Positions 26,901 to 35,768 of a stretch of DNA of 64,000 nt are shown here, in pieces. The translations under genes were made by a program, and so were the position numbers. This DNA comes from CAVTQZ01 sp963737015. Lineage in GTDB: Bacteria; Actinomycetota; Acidimicrobiia; Acidimicrobiales; UBA8190. A model generated the notes under the pieces. That model did not search any database. It saw only the letters and a program-made list of their open reading frames with translations, and was not told the origin of the DNA. Each line of letters starts with the position of its first letter. The first letter of the stretch is position 1. Location of the stretch: the NCBI GenBank assembly GCA_963737015.1, contig CAVTQZ010000003.1, positions 1-64,000 on the forward strand, given 5' to 3'.

Positions 26901-28529
26901 TTGTCGAGCGTCACCATTGCGAGTTCGTCCCCCGTCGCCACGGTTGCCCGTCTGGCTGAAGGCCTGGGTAGCGCCGTTGTAGAGATCGTGGCCGCTCCGC
27001 ACGGGCTCGACGTGCCGGTTACCGAGGTCGTGATCTTCGATCCGATGTCGCCCACGTTCCTCGAGCCAGGAGACGTGGTACTCGGCGTCGGGGTTCAGGC
27101 GGATCAATGTGTCCCCGACGAACTACTGGCAAAGGCAGGTGAGGCACAGGCGGCAGCCGTCGTGCTCAAACTCCCTCGTGACCAGCCTCCGCCCTCCCTA
27201 CTGCAAGAAGCCGCAAAGGAGGCCGGCACAGCCGTCCTCGGGATCCCGCCCGAAATGGGTTGGGGCCTGCTCCACACTCACCTCCGAACGGTGATGTTGG
27301 GGAGCGGGTCGCCACTGCCTACCGGTCCAGAAGCAGTGGCCATCGGCGACCTCTTCGCCCTCGCGAACTCCATTGCCGCATACGTGGGCGGCGCGGTCAC
27401 GATCGAGGACACGAAGTTCCAGGTCCTCGCCTATTCGTCACTCGACCAGCCGATCGACAAGCCCCGACGCGAGGTGATCCTGTCGCGGCGGTACCCCGAC
27501 TCGTGGGCCAAGAAGATCTACAACGCGGGGATCCCCGGCCAGCTCTACGGCGCAAATGCCGTGGTCACCATCGAAGGCTGGGCTGGGTTACGGCGAAGGA
27601 TGGCGGTGGCCATACGGGCGGGAACCGAGATCCTCGGATCGATCTGGGTGGTCGAAGGGGAAAAGAAGCTTGGACAAAGTGCGGAGGAGGCTCTCCTTCG
27701 GGCGGCACAGGTGGCATCGCTCCATATGGTCCATCACGGCGCCCCCGAGGACCTCGAACGCCGAAGACGGGGCGAGACACTCCACGCGCTCTTGGAGGGC
27801 CGAGGACAACCGGAGCTCGTCGCATCCGATCTTGGCCTCGAAGCCAAAAGCGCCTTCATTGTGATGGCCTTCGAACTCTACGAAGTGGACGACGACGCCA
27901 ACCTGATCATCAAGCGAGAACGGGTCCTTGGCGTTGTCCGCCTGTACTTCGAGGCGTTCCGTAGGAAGACGGCAGTCGCCGCCGTCGGCAAGGTGATCTA
28001 CGTCCTGGTTCCCTGCGCCAGCGAAGTCAATCGTGACGAGCTCCACCGATATGCGCGCGATGTGGTCGAGCACACCCAGACGGCGATCGGTGTCGGACTG
28101 CTGGCCGGTATCGGGTCGACGGTGGCCGATCTGCCCGATACGCCGTCGTCAAGGAACGAAGCGGACAAGATCTTACGGGTCCTACGAGTGAAAGGAAGCC
28201 CTTGCATAGCCGATATCGACGAAGTCCGAGCGCAGACAATCCTCTTGGAGCTGCGCGACCTCGCCAGCGAGAGACCACAACTCCGATTGGGCAAGCTGCA
28301 TCGGATCATCGAGCACGACCGCGCCCACAGGGGCACTCACTTGGAATCGCTGAAGGCCTATCTCGACGCTAGAGGAGATGTGGCGGTGGCGGCCGGCAAA
28401 CTGGGCGTCCACCCGAACACATTGCGCTACCGGATCAGGCGGGCCATCGAGATCTCAGGGATCTGCCTTGATGACCCCGAAGAGCGTCTCGTCGCCGAGC
28501 TTCAGCTCAGGCTGCTGTATCCGAACTGA
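26901..28529 (+). CDS. PucR-family transcriptional activator
   Basis: A 542-residue regulator with the PucR order. The N-terminal sensory domain runs from TIASSSPVATVA (PLP-like/PucR N-terminal, residues 5-130). A central GGDEF-like region is at about 300-420 (AFIVMAFELYEVDD...IGVGLLAGIGSTVADLP). The C-terminal helix-turn-helix is HLESLKAYLDARGD, then HPNTLRYRIRRA. A TTG start with GAGGAGAGG 7-8 bases ahead was preferred over the longer frame from 26844. PucR proteins activate purine or amino-acid catabolism genes; this one probably regulates the nearby transporter and catabolic genes, by inference. Confidence 0.85.
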   Translation: MSSVTIASSSPVATVARLAEGLGSAVVEIVAAPHGLDVPVTEVVIFDPMSPTFLEPGDVVLGVGVQADQCVPDELLAKAGEAQAAAVVLKLPRDQPPPSLLQEAAKEAGTAVLGIPPEMGWGLLHTHLRTVMLGSGSPLPTGPEAVAIGDLFALANSIAAYVGGAVTIEDTKFQVLAYSSLDQPIDKPRREVILSRRYPDSWAKKIYNAGIPGQLYGANAVVTIEGWAGLRRRMAVAIRAGTEILGSIWVVEGEKKLGQSAEEALLRAAQVASLHMVHHGAPEDLERRRRGETLHALLEGRGQPELVASDLGLEAKSAFIVMAFELYEVDDDANLIIKRERVLGVVRLYFEAFRRKTAVAAVGKVIYVLVPCASEVNRDELHRYARDVVEHTQTAIGVGLLAGIGSTVADLPDTPSSRNEADKILRVLRVKGSPCIADIDEVRAQTILLELRDLASERPQLRLGKLHRIIEHDRAHRGTHLESLKAYLDARGDVAVAAGKLGVHPNTLRYRIRRAIEISGICLDDPEERLVAELQLRLLYPN

Positions 28530-28744
28530 CGACCGTCGGCGATTTGGGCCCGGCATCCACCAATTCACGGCGTCACGCGTTGAACAGATCGTCCGCTGTC
28601 ATGTTCTAGGCGCGTCACAGTCATAACGAAGGGATTCGACTGCGTGCAGGTCACTTGCCTACCAAACTCAGCGTTTGGATAGCAGAGATCGCCATCAGAC
28701 AGGACGATGTTCGAGGGCGAATGCTCCCTGCTCCAGTCGGGGAA

Positions 28745-29263
28745 TTAACAACCCACCGCTCCATCGATGAGTTCACGGATGAGATCCGCGTGTCCGTTGT
28801 GGCGCGCGGATTCCTCAACCATGTGGACGTAGATCCAGCGCAGCGAACACGGTTCGCCTCTTCTGATGCCGGTGTCGTCCAACGCGCGACCAGCGGCCGA
28901 CATCCGGCTGTGCTCACATTCTGCTTGCCAGGTCGCGAGATCAGCGCCCCAGTCGGCTTCGTCGAGCGGGACGAATTCACTGTCCTCGACTGCCGGGTCG
29001 TACCAAATCGAAGGGGTCTCGGGCTCACGAAAAAGCACGCCCTTGAACCAGTTCCGTTCCACCTCGGCCATGTGACGGAGCAAGCCGTGAAGTGAGAGCT
29101 TCGATGTGGGAATTGGCCGAGCTTTACGGGCGCGGTCGTCGAGGCCTTCGCACTTGAGCAATAACGTCATCCGGTGAAACTCGAGTCACTGTTCGAGCAT
29201 CTCGCGCTCTGGGAGAATAAATGGCGGCTCGACCCGCCGAGGGTCTTGGAGATCTTCGACCAT
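28745..29263 (-). pseudogene. DinB-family (DUF664) protein with an internal TGA codon
   Basis: An ATG after AAAAGGAG opens MVEDLQDPRRVEPPFILPER and then EMLEQ, followed by an in-frame TGA (29186-29188). The frame then continues without shift as LEFHRMTLLLKCEGL and the DUF664 body (LSLHGLLRHMAEVERNWF, WIYVHMVEESARHNGHADLI). At the TGA position homologous proteins usually have Trp (TGG). The metal-binding His pattern is intact downstream. Translation could still begin at the internal ATG (MTLLLKCEG), giving a 141-residue product without helix 1. A one-base nonsense change or sequence error is the simplest cause. Confidence 0.75.
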
Positions 29264-29508
29264 TCACTGGCTCCTTTTGGCTGGGTGCCACAGTCTCGCT
29301 CAAGGCCGGTGGATCCCCGTTGGGAGCAGGAGTTCGGTTGCTCGCCACCATTCAATTCTTTCGACCCGCCCGAGGTCGGCGGTTCTCACCAATATCACCC
29401 ACGTCCACTTCGACTTCCGTCAGAGTCGAGCCCGCTACGTTGCTGACAAAGCGAGACTCTTTGCCCACAATCTTGGGCTTGCGATCCTGCGCGGGTCTGG
29501 GCTGCGGG

Positions 29509-30008
29509 TCAGATTCCGCTGAGCCGTTCTGTCGTGAACTGTGCTGTGCGGGTCAGCTCGCGGCGCAAGTTGTCCAGAGCGAACGATTCCAATCTTCCGC
29601 CCACTAGCGGCACCGACGCCTTCACGTCGCCTTTGAAGACATGGACCGAACCGGACTCCGTCTTCCGCAGCTTGGTCGGTCCTCCCATGGAGATCGGAGC
29701 ACCTTTGACGTCGGCGGCCCAGGTCCCTTCACGAGATCCGTCTTCTCGAGCCGGGCCCCACTCGTAGGTCTGGGTGACAACGGTGTTCGCCGGGATCAAT
29801 TTCTGGCGAACCCCGGCAGCTCGACACCCGTGCGCTGGCGGGTGACAACCCTTGCTCCCCCCTCGGCAGTGCCGGTCTCTTCCAGCACCTCTGCGTCTTT
29901 GCCGCCTATGTGGGAGATGATCTCCAGCTGGAAGGACCCCGTCGATATGAGGGCGAACACTTTCTCGGGAGGATGGTCGTAGCGCAGCTGTTCGTCGATC
30001 TGCTTCAT
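29509..30008 (-). CDS. SRPBCC-superfamily (DUF2505-like) protein, one-base frameshift
   Basis: The first frame gives MKQIDEQLRYDHPPEKVFAL and ISTGSFQLEIISHIGGKDAE; the second frame gives KLIPANTVVTQTYEWGP, GTWAADVKGAPISMGGPTKL, SGSVHVFKGDVKASVPLVGG. Joined by one missing base at about 29798-29804 they form a 166-residue lipid-binding-like START/SRPBCC domain common in actinobacteria. The function of this family is not known. It sits between a damaged DinB gene and a Clp-N gene. Confidence 0.75.
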
Positions 30009-30146
30009 GGCGGCCACAGTGGCGAGTGGAGCGCACTCTGTCAACGGAGTGTCGTGGAAAGCACCCCGAGCTGCTTCCGGGTAGGGAAGGACCACTGGGT
30101 CAAGGACAGGTTGACGATGCCCAAGTCGTCAAGATAAGCTTGACGA

Positions 30147-30950
30147 ATGTCTCCTCCCGCTGCGTCGCTCCACGAACTCATCCAGCTCGTCGAGCAAGAC
30201 GCCGTAGAAGACAACCCGCTCGCCCGTTTGACCACGGCCTCGACGTTGGTGGGCGACCTCACTGAGGCCGGTGACGCTGCTCTCGGCTACTTCGTCGATC
30301 AAGCGCGACATGCAGGGCATTCGTGGTCCGAGATCGGAGAGGCTCTGGGTGTCTCGAAGCAGGCCGCCCAGCAGAAGCACACACTTCGAATCTCCCTCGG
30401 GCCCAATTCGCCGACCTTCGACCGCTTCACCCCGCGGGCTCGGAATGTGCTGTCCGAAGCCGAACCGATCGCCCGTGAACGGCGCGAGGGTTTCATCGGA
30501 ACTGAACATCTGCTCCTCGCTTTGTACGAAGAGCCGCAGGGGCTCGCGGCGCAGATCTTGGAAGAGTCGGGCCTTACGCAGAAAAAGGTCGAGGTCGTCC
30601 TTGAAAAACGGGTGAAAGCGGGATCGGGTTCGCCACGGGGAAAGGTACCGCTCTCGCCCAAGGCCAAGACCTTGTTCAGCGAAGCTCTGGCTTCAGCGCT
30701 CGAACTGCAACACAACTACATCGGCACCGAGCACCTTCTGCTCGGGCTCGCTCGGGTAGACGACGTCGCGGCACACATCCTCAGCGACTCCGGTCTTACG
30801 AAGGAAATCCTCGAAGAGAAAACAAAGCAGAAGCTCGAGGCGATGCAGGGCCAATCGCGCGGCCCGAAGGCGCCGGCGCGGCGTCACCCCCGGACGGGTT
30901 CAACTTCGGGACGCGTCGCAACAGCTCGGAAGAGCCAGCGTCAGAAGTAG
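30147..30950 (+). CDS. Clp-N domain protein with an N-terminal helix-turn-helix
   Basis: A 267-residue protein. Residues about 45-75 (GYFVDQARHAGHSWSEIGEA, LGVSKQAAQQKH) form a helix-turn-helix. Residues about 95-240 hold the two Clp-N repeats (FTPRARNVLSEAEPIARER, GFIGTEHLLLALYEEPQGLA; LSPKAKTLFSEALASALELQ, YIGTEHLLLGLARVDD). ClpC-like adaptors use this domain to bind McsB/MecA-type partners or substrates, but no AAA ATPase domain is present. A basic tail ends the protein. A regulator that senses misfolded proteins or competes for ClpC is a possible role; not shown. Confidence 0.85.
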   Translation: MSPPAASLHELIQLVEQDAVEDNPLARLTTASTLVGDLTEAGDAALGYFVDQARHAGHSWSEIGEALGVSKQAAQQKHTLRISLGPNSPTFDRFTPRARNVLSEAEPIARERREGFIGTEHLLLALYEEPQGLAAQILEESGLTQKKVEVVLEKRVKAGSGSPRGKVPLSPKAKTLFSEALASALELQHNYIGTEHLLLGLARVDDVAAHILSDSGLTKEILEEKTKQKLEAMQGQSRGPKAPARRHPRTGSTSGRVATARKSQRQK

Positions 30951-31012
30951 AGCTTCACGTCCGGCTCACCGGATCTCTAGCTGAGTAGACGGCATCGCGA
31001 TAGCTTCGGGAC

Positions 31013-31489
31013 GTGAGCTCGAACTGGACCGTCCAGCGCACCGAAGTCCCCCCGAACTCCACCACTTCACCGATCGAGGTGGTCCGCGAATTCCTCGGCA
31101 AGATGGCGGCCGGGGAAGTGGACGATGCAGTCGATCTCCTCGGGGACGACGTCGTGTACGAGAACGTATCGCTCCCGACTATCCGAAGCCGTGAAAAGGT
31201 GCGGCGCGCTTTCAAGTCCCTGCAAGGCCTACGCGGCGCAGGTTTCGAGGTGTATCTGCACTCAGTATCTACCGACGGAACGACGGTTCTAACGGAGCGC
31301 ACGGACGTCCTCTACTGGGGAAAGCTCCGCATGCAGATCTGGGTCTGCGGGCGCTTCGACGTGAGCGACGGGAAGATCACCCTTTGGCGGGACTACTTCG
31401 ACTGGTTGAGCTCGACGATCGCGCTCCTGCGAGGCGTCCTTGCCATGGCTTTCCCCGCGCTGAGTCCCTCGCCGCCCGCAGTTCCCTGA
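31013..31489 (+). CDS. SnoaL/limonene-epoxide-hydrolase-like protein
   Basis: A 158-residue cone-barrel protein from a GTG start. Family signs are VVREFLGKMAAGEVDDAVDL, a central segment LTERTDVLYWGKL and WRDYFDWL. The Arg-x-Asp (RTD) and the Asp of WRDYFDW match the catalytic Arg-Asp-Asp of limonene-1,2-epoxide hydrolases, so epoxide ring opening is plausible. It is alone between the Clp-N and DinB genes. Confidence 0.75.
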   Translation: MSSNWTVQRTEVPPNSTTSPIEVVREFLGKMAAGEVDDAVDLLGDDVVYENVSLPTIRSREKVRRAFKSLQGLRGAGFEVYLHSVSTDGTTVLTERTDVLYWGKLRMQIWVCGRFDVSDGKITLWRDYFDWLSSTIALLRGVLAMAFPALSPSPPAVP

Positions 31490-31535
31490 GACAGTTTCAA
31501 CCTCATCCCTGACATAGCGCTTCCGTCAGAAAATC

Positions 31536-31559
31536 GGCCCTTTCGGCGGGAAATGGGCC
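31536..31559 (+). terminator. possible terminator hairpin
   Basis: GGCCCTTTC and GAAATGGGCC can pair with one bulged T around a five-base loop just after the epoxide-hydrolase-like gene. No T-run follows, so intrinsic termination is uncertain. Confidence 0.3.
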
Positions 31560-31626
31560 ATTGGATGACCGCTTTAAGGGCGCAAACTGTCCAACGGTGC
31601 TGTCAACTTGCGATGGAGGGCTCACG

Positions 31627-32145
31627 ATGACGGAATCGACATCGAAGAAAGACGAGCGGAGCGACCTGCTCGAGACCTTGGGCGCTCACCGCAAGTTCCT
31701 TCTTCAGACCGTCGGAGGGATCACCGAGGAGCAGGCGGCGATGCGGACAACGGTGAGCCAGCTCTGTCTCGGAGGTCTGATCAAACATGTCTCGCAGGTC
31801 GAAAAGGGCTGGACAGACTTCATCGTCGAAGGACCGTCCGCCATCGGCGACGCCAGCGAAGCGGCAATGAAGAGACACTCCGAGGGTTTTCAGGTACTGC
31901 ACGGAGAAACCCTGGCCGGGATCCTCGAGCACTACGAGGAGGTCTCAAAGCGCACCGACGACCTCGTCAGGTCACTCCCCGACCTGGACGCGGCACAGCC
32001 CCTGCCCGAAGCGCCCTGGTTCGAACCTGGAGGCCGCTGGACCGCGCGACGCGTCCTGCTCCACATCATCGCGGAGACGTCGCAACACGCCGGTCACGCA
32101 GACATAATCCGCGAGGCGCTCGACGGCGCGAAGACCATGGGTTAG
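31627..32145 (+). CDS. DinB-family (DUF664) protein
   Basis: A 172-residue intact DinB protein: LLETLGAHRKFLLQTVGGIT, CLGGLIKHVSQVEKGWTDFI, LLHIIAETSQHAGHADIIRE. Three His (IKHVSQVE, AETSQHAGHAD) are the expected metal ligands of DinB/DUF664 thiol-dependent metalloenzymes. The start is the ATG before TESTSKK; the longer upstream frame is non-conserved. It shares its pattern with the damaged DinB gene at 28745-29263. Substrate unknown. Confidence 0.85.
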   Translation: MTESTSKKDERSDLLETLGAHRKFLLQTVGGITEEQAAMRTTVSQLCLGGLIKHVSQVEKGWTDFIVEGPSAIGDASEAAMKRHSEGFQVLHGETLAGILEHYEEVSKRTDDLVRSLPDLDAAQPLPEAPWFEPGGRWTARRVLLHIIAETSQHAGHADIIREALDGAKTMG

Positions 32146-32172
32146 CCGGCCGATCGTGGCCGTGAACTTCGA

Positions 32173-33060
32173 CTAGAGCTCCACAGACCCTGTCACGCAC
32201 GTGACGGTGCCACCGCCCACCCAGATCCTTCCTTCGGGGTCCCGATCCACGTGGACCCGACCTGCCCGGCCCAATGCGGTTCCCTGACTTACGACATAAG
32301 GCGCCTCGGCGACACCGATGTCGATGAGCCATTCGGCCAGAGAAGCATTCAGGCTTCCGGTCACTGGATCCTCGGTCGTCGCACCGTCCTTCGGAAAAAA
32401 TGCACGCACCTCGAAGGCCTGAGGAGCGCCCCGGGGATACGGGCCGGCCACACCGATGAAGAAGTCGACCATCCCAGGTTCGAGCGACAGGACCCGTTCG
32501 GCATCCTGGAGCAGCAGGGCGACCCAGCCCGGTCCGTTGTCCACCCACTGAGCAGCGCGCACCTCGCCGGCCCCCAGGCCCAACAAGGAAGCGAGGTGCT
32601 CGACGAGCTCGCCATCGACCGGGCCCCTGCGCAAGAGGGGTGGGCCGGCAAAGACCAAACCTCGCGGCGATCGTTTGATCGGGATCAATCCGGCGTCGCA
32701 CTCCTGGACGACCAGGTCCTTCGATTCCGAAGTCGAACCTGCATCTGACCGACTGCTCAACCAGGCGTGGCACGTGCCGAGTGTCGGGTGCCCGGCGAAT
32801 GGCAGCTCCGACATCGGTGTGAAGATCCTCACCCGGTAATCGGCTTCCGGAATGGTGGGCGGCAACAAGAACGTCGTCTCGGAGAGGTTCGTCCATCTCG
32901 CGAACCTCTGCATCTCATCCGAGCTCAGCCCTTCCCCGTCGACGACCACGGCGACGGGGTTGCCCAGGTACGCCCTTTCCGTGAACACGTCCACGACCGA
33001 ATACGCCCGCCGCACCGCTCGAGTGTCCCAGAACCGGAGCGTCCCCGACACAGCCGGCAA
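32173..33060 (-). CDS. PhzF-family epimerase/isomerase
   Basis: A 295-residue protein with the PhzF fold: YSVVDVFTERAYLGNPVAVV, catalytic Glu in WTNLSETTFLL, IFTPMSELPFAGHPTLGTCH, and GSLNASLAEWLI in the second half. PhzF isomerises trans-2,3-dihydro-3-hydroxyanthranilate, but single-copy homologues outside phenazine clusters have unknown roles; no phenazine genes are here. It converges on a DinB gene. Confidence 0.87.
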   Translation of the reverse strand: MPAVSGTLRFWDTRAVRRAYSVVDVFTERAYLGNPVAVVVDGEGLSSDEMQRFARWTNLSETTFLLPPTIPEADYRVRIFTPMSELPFAGHPTLGTCHAWLSSRSDAGSTSESKDLVVQECDAGLIPIKRSPRGLVFAGPPLLRRGPVDGELVEHLASLLGLGAGEVRAAQWVDNGPGWVALLLQDAERVLSLEPGMVDFFIGVAGPYPRGAPQAFEVRAFFPKDGATTEDPVTGSLNASLAEWLIDIGVAEAPYVVSQGTALGRAGRVHVDRDPEGRIWVGGGTVTCVTGSVEL

Positions 33061-33133
33061 GAGCCATAGCCGCCGGTCGGATAAACAGCACGCACACCGC
33101 TGAGTTGCCGGTTGGTGGTTCGTCCACCATTAC

Positions 33134-33415
33134 ATGGGTGCAGATGCCCCCTGGGCTCGCGTCGTTGTGGTCGGTGCCAATGGGTCGACCTTGTCGGTGA
33201 TCCTGCGCGGCGAAGGACGCCCGGATCTTTCGGTCATCGACGTGCTCGCGCGGTGGCAACTGAGCGCCCGGCGTTCCGGAGGGGAGTTGCGATTGGAGGA
33301 CGTTTGCTCTGAGCTCGAGACGCTGCTCGACTTCGCCGGGCTACGCCGGGAGGTGGGAGGGAAGCCCGAAGACGGGGAACAGCGCCTCCACCTCGAGGAA
33401 GGAATTGATCGCTGA
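33134..33415 (+). CDS. small STAS-like anti-sigma antagonist/MlaB-type protein
   Basis: A 93-residue protein with STAS-like pattern VILRGEGRPDLSVIDVLARW, then ELRLEDVCSELETLLDFAGL. Its last 75 bases overlap, tail to tail, the end of the sigma factor gene; the tail REVGGKPEDGEQRLHLEEGI is thus antisense to the sigma SnoaL domain. The start ATG has no strong ribosome site. The pairing of this STAS gene with this type of sigma gene is a pattern I recall from actinobacteria. Confidence 0.6.
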   Translation: MGADAPWARVVVVGANGSTLSVILRGEGRPDLSVIDVLARWQLSARRSGGELRLEDVCSELETLLDFAGLRREVGGKPEDGEQRLHLEEGIDR

Positions 33416-34312
33416 GATCCGGTCGCCGGACAGCTCCAACACGTGCAGCGCCCACGGCATGTGCCCCCCGGCCGGGTCCACCCGGTACTGGGCGACGGCG
33501 GGACATCCGTTGGCTGACGTCTGGAGCAGGCGCGACCCTTTGCATCCGTAACCGGGTCCGAGCATCCACTTGCCGATGTCGGTTGCGCCGAGGAGCCACA
33601 TGGCAAACGGCGGCATGGACTGAACGGCGTCCTCTTTGAGTAGTGAGATCAGCCTGTCCACGTCGTATCGCTCGAACGCGTCGACGTAGTTTGCGAGCAG
33701 GTCTCGTTGAGCGGCGTCGATCTCTTGTGCATTGGCACCAGTGTCGAGAGTCGAGAGGGTCGCCCGCGCTCGTTGAAGAGCACTGTTGACCGCTGCCACG
33801 CTCGTGTCGAGCAGTTCGGCGGTTTCGGTCGCCTGCCAACGCAGTACCTCGCAGAGAATCAGGACCGCTCGCTGGCGCGCAGGAAGGTGTTGAAGAGCGG
33901 CGACGAAGGCCAGACGGATGCTCTCCCTCGCGACCGCGACCTCGGCAGGGTCCGCCCCTTCGGGAACGACGCGTTCGTCGGGGATCGGAGTTATCCAGGC
34001 TCCCTCGGGCAGGGTTCGCTCGAGGGAGGCCTCGACCGGTGGCATCGAAGGCCCCAGCTCCATCGGGCGCGCCCTTCGTTGGCGTCCTCGCAGGACGTCG
34101 AGGCAGACGTTGGTCGCGATCCGGTAGAGCCATGACCTGGTGCTCGAGCGACCCTCGAAGGTGTCGCTCGCCCGCCAGGCACGGACCAGCGTCTCCTGCA
34201 CGGCGTCTTCGGCGTCTACCGCCGAGCCGAGCATCCTGTAGCAGTAGCCGGTGAGCTCCTTCCGGTGGCTCTCCAGCTCCTCGGGAGCGAGTGTTTGGGA
34301 GCTGAGCGTCAT
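33341..34312 (-). CDS. ECF-type RNA polymerase sigma factor with SnoaL C-terminal domain
   Basis: About 323 residues from the ATG before TLSSQTLAPEEL. Region 2 is at about residues 10-85 (LTGYCYRMLGSAVDAEDAVQ, TRSWLYRIATNVCLDVLR). Region 4 is at about 145-195 (LQHLPARQRAVLILCEVLRW, ATETAELLDTSVAAVNSALQ). The C-terminal SnoaL-like domain begins near LLANYVDAFERYDVDRLISL and ends FPVFGLPSHLPA. This composition is that of TIGR02960-type (SigX5/SigG-like) sigma factors, where the extra domain controls activity instead of an anti-sigma factor. Confidence 0.85.
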   Translation of the reverse strand: MTLSSQTLAPEELESHRKELTGYCYRMLGSAVDAEDAVQETLVRAWRASDTFEGRSSTRSWLYRIATNVCLDVLRGRQRRARPMELGPSMPPVEASLERTLPEGAWITPIPDERVVPEGADPAEVAVARESIRLAFVAALQHLPARQRAVLILCEVLRWQATETAELLDTSVAAVNSALQRARATLSTLDTGANAQEIDAAQRDLLANYVDAFERYDVDRLISLLKEDAVQSMPPFAMWLLGATDIGKWMLGPGYGCKGSRLLQTSANGCPAVAQYRVDPAGGHMPWALHVLELSGDRISAINSFLEVEALFPVFGLPSHLPA

Positions 34313-34570
34313 CGTCTCGAATCCTACGGGCCGGTCCATCACGGTTGCGCACATATGTCGGTAGACGGCACGGGACCCGGAAAATCATCGCTCCGACCGA
34401 CAAAAAGGTCCCCGGGAATTCGAGTCCGGCTCCAAGGGCAGCCGAGCCGTCCGGCGGCCGTCGTGCACTGCTCATCAGGGGAGACGCCCGAGCCGGACCG
34501 GACTCATCGTCATCGCAGCCGTGGCGGCTTCCTGAAGCCTGTGTCACGATTCGCGTCGGGAGGGGACGCC

Positions 34571-35737
34571 ATGACACAGCTCGAAAGATCCGTCGAGTTC
34601 GACACTTCCGATGTCGACCGCTACGTCGGCAAACCGGTAGGAGGGGGCCAGCTAAAAGAGCCCGTCACCGTCACCGACATCCGACGGTGGGTGCAGGCGA
34701 TGCAATACCCGAACCCTGTCCATTACGACGAGGATGCAGCCGCGCGCAGCACCTTCGGCCGGATCGTCGCTCCGCAGTCCTTCACCATCTGCTGTGACGT
34801 GGGGCACGGAGCGGGACCCGCGATAGTGGGCAACATCCCGGGAACCCACATGATCTTCGGTGGCGACGAGTGGTGGTTCTCGGGGCCGAGGATCTATCCA
34901 GGCGACCTCCTGCGCATGAAGCGCCGCTTCGTGGACTACAAGGTCTCGGACACCAAGTTCGCGGGGCCGACGATGTTCTCGCGCGGAGAAACGGTCTATG
35001 TGAACCAGCGAGGTGACATCGTCGCCAAACAGTGGTCCACCGCCGTCCGTTACCGGGCGGACGTAGCGCGCGAACGCGGCTTCTTCGAGCAGGCCGCACC
35101 CAGACCGACCTGGACCGAGGAGCGCCTCGACGAGATCGAAGCACAACGTCGCTCGTGGATCCGAAGCAATGCAGGAGCCAACAGCCCCAAGTTGGAGGAA
35201 TTGAAAGAAGGCGCTCGCCTGCCGACGCGGCCCATCGGCCCCCACTCGCTTCCGAGCCTCGCCACAGAGTGGAGGGGATACATATTCACGGTGTGGGGCT
35301 CTTCGTTCCACGAAGGTGAAGACCACTTGGTCGACGCCGGCTGGTTGAAGGAGATGGACCGGGACCTGGAGGGCGCCAAAGAGGACCCCGAGCTCGGAGA
35401 CGGCCTGTACCACGGCCCGAGCCGCGGGCACACCGATGAGGAGCACGCACAGCTGATCGGCATGCCGAGGGGGTACGGCTATGGCGCCTCCATGGGCGCG
35501 TGGGTTCTCGACTACGTGAGCGCATGGGCCGGTGACCGCGCCCTCATAAGACACTCCGCGGTGCAGTACCGCTTCCCCGCCTTCGACGGTGATCTGACGC
35601 TGCTCGACGCCGAGGTTGCCGGGAAGCGCCACGACACGACCTTGGGAACCGGGATGGTCACCTTGGAGGTCACGATGACCAACCAGGACGGGTCGGTAAT
35701 GGCCAAAGGGCCCGTCGAGGTGGAATTGCCGGACTGA
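34571..35737 (+). CDS. FAS1-like dehydratase / MaoC-type hot-dog protein
   Basis: A 388-residue double hot-dog protein. The first half has FAS1-like dehydratase signs: YPNPVHYDEDAAARSTFGRI, APQSF, and GGDEWWFSGPRIYPGDLL. The second half shows the second fold (YQRFPAFDGDLTLL is approximated by VQYRFPAFDGDLTLLDAEV). Such proteins hydrate enoyl-thioesters in catabolism. It is the first gene of a run of four same-strand catabolic genes. The start was set at the ATG before TQLERSVE. Confidence 0.8.
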   Translation: MTQLERSVEFDTSDVDRYVGKPVGGGQLKEPVTVTDIRRWVQAMQYPNPVHYDEDAAARSTFGRIVAPQSFTICCDVGHGAGPAIVGNIPGTHMIFGGDEWWFSGPRIYPGDLLRMKRRFVDYKVSDTKFAGPTMFSRGETVYVNQRGDIVAKQWSTAVRYRADVARERGFFEQAAPRPTWTEERLDEIEAQRRSWIRSNAGANSPKLEELKEGARLPTRPIGPHSLPSLATEWRGYIFTVWGSSFHEGEDHLVDAGWLKEMDRDLEGAKEDPELGDGLYHGPSRGHTDEEHAQLIGMPRGYGYGASMGAWVLDYVSAWAGDRALIRHSAVQYRFPAFDGDLTLLDAEVAGKRHDTTLGTGMVTLEVTMTNQDGSVMAKGPVEVELPD

Positions 35738-35768
35738 CCCCAATCGACGAGCGGACTGGTTCGGCGAA

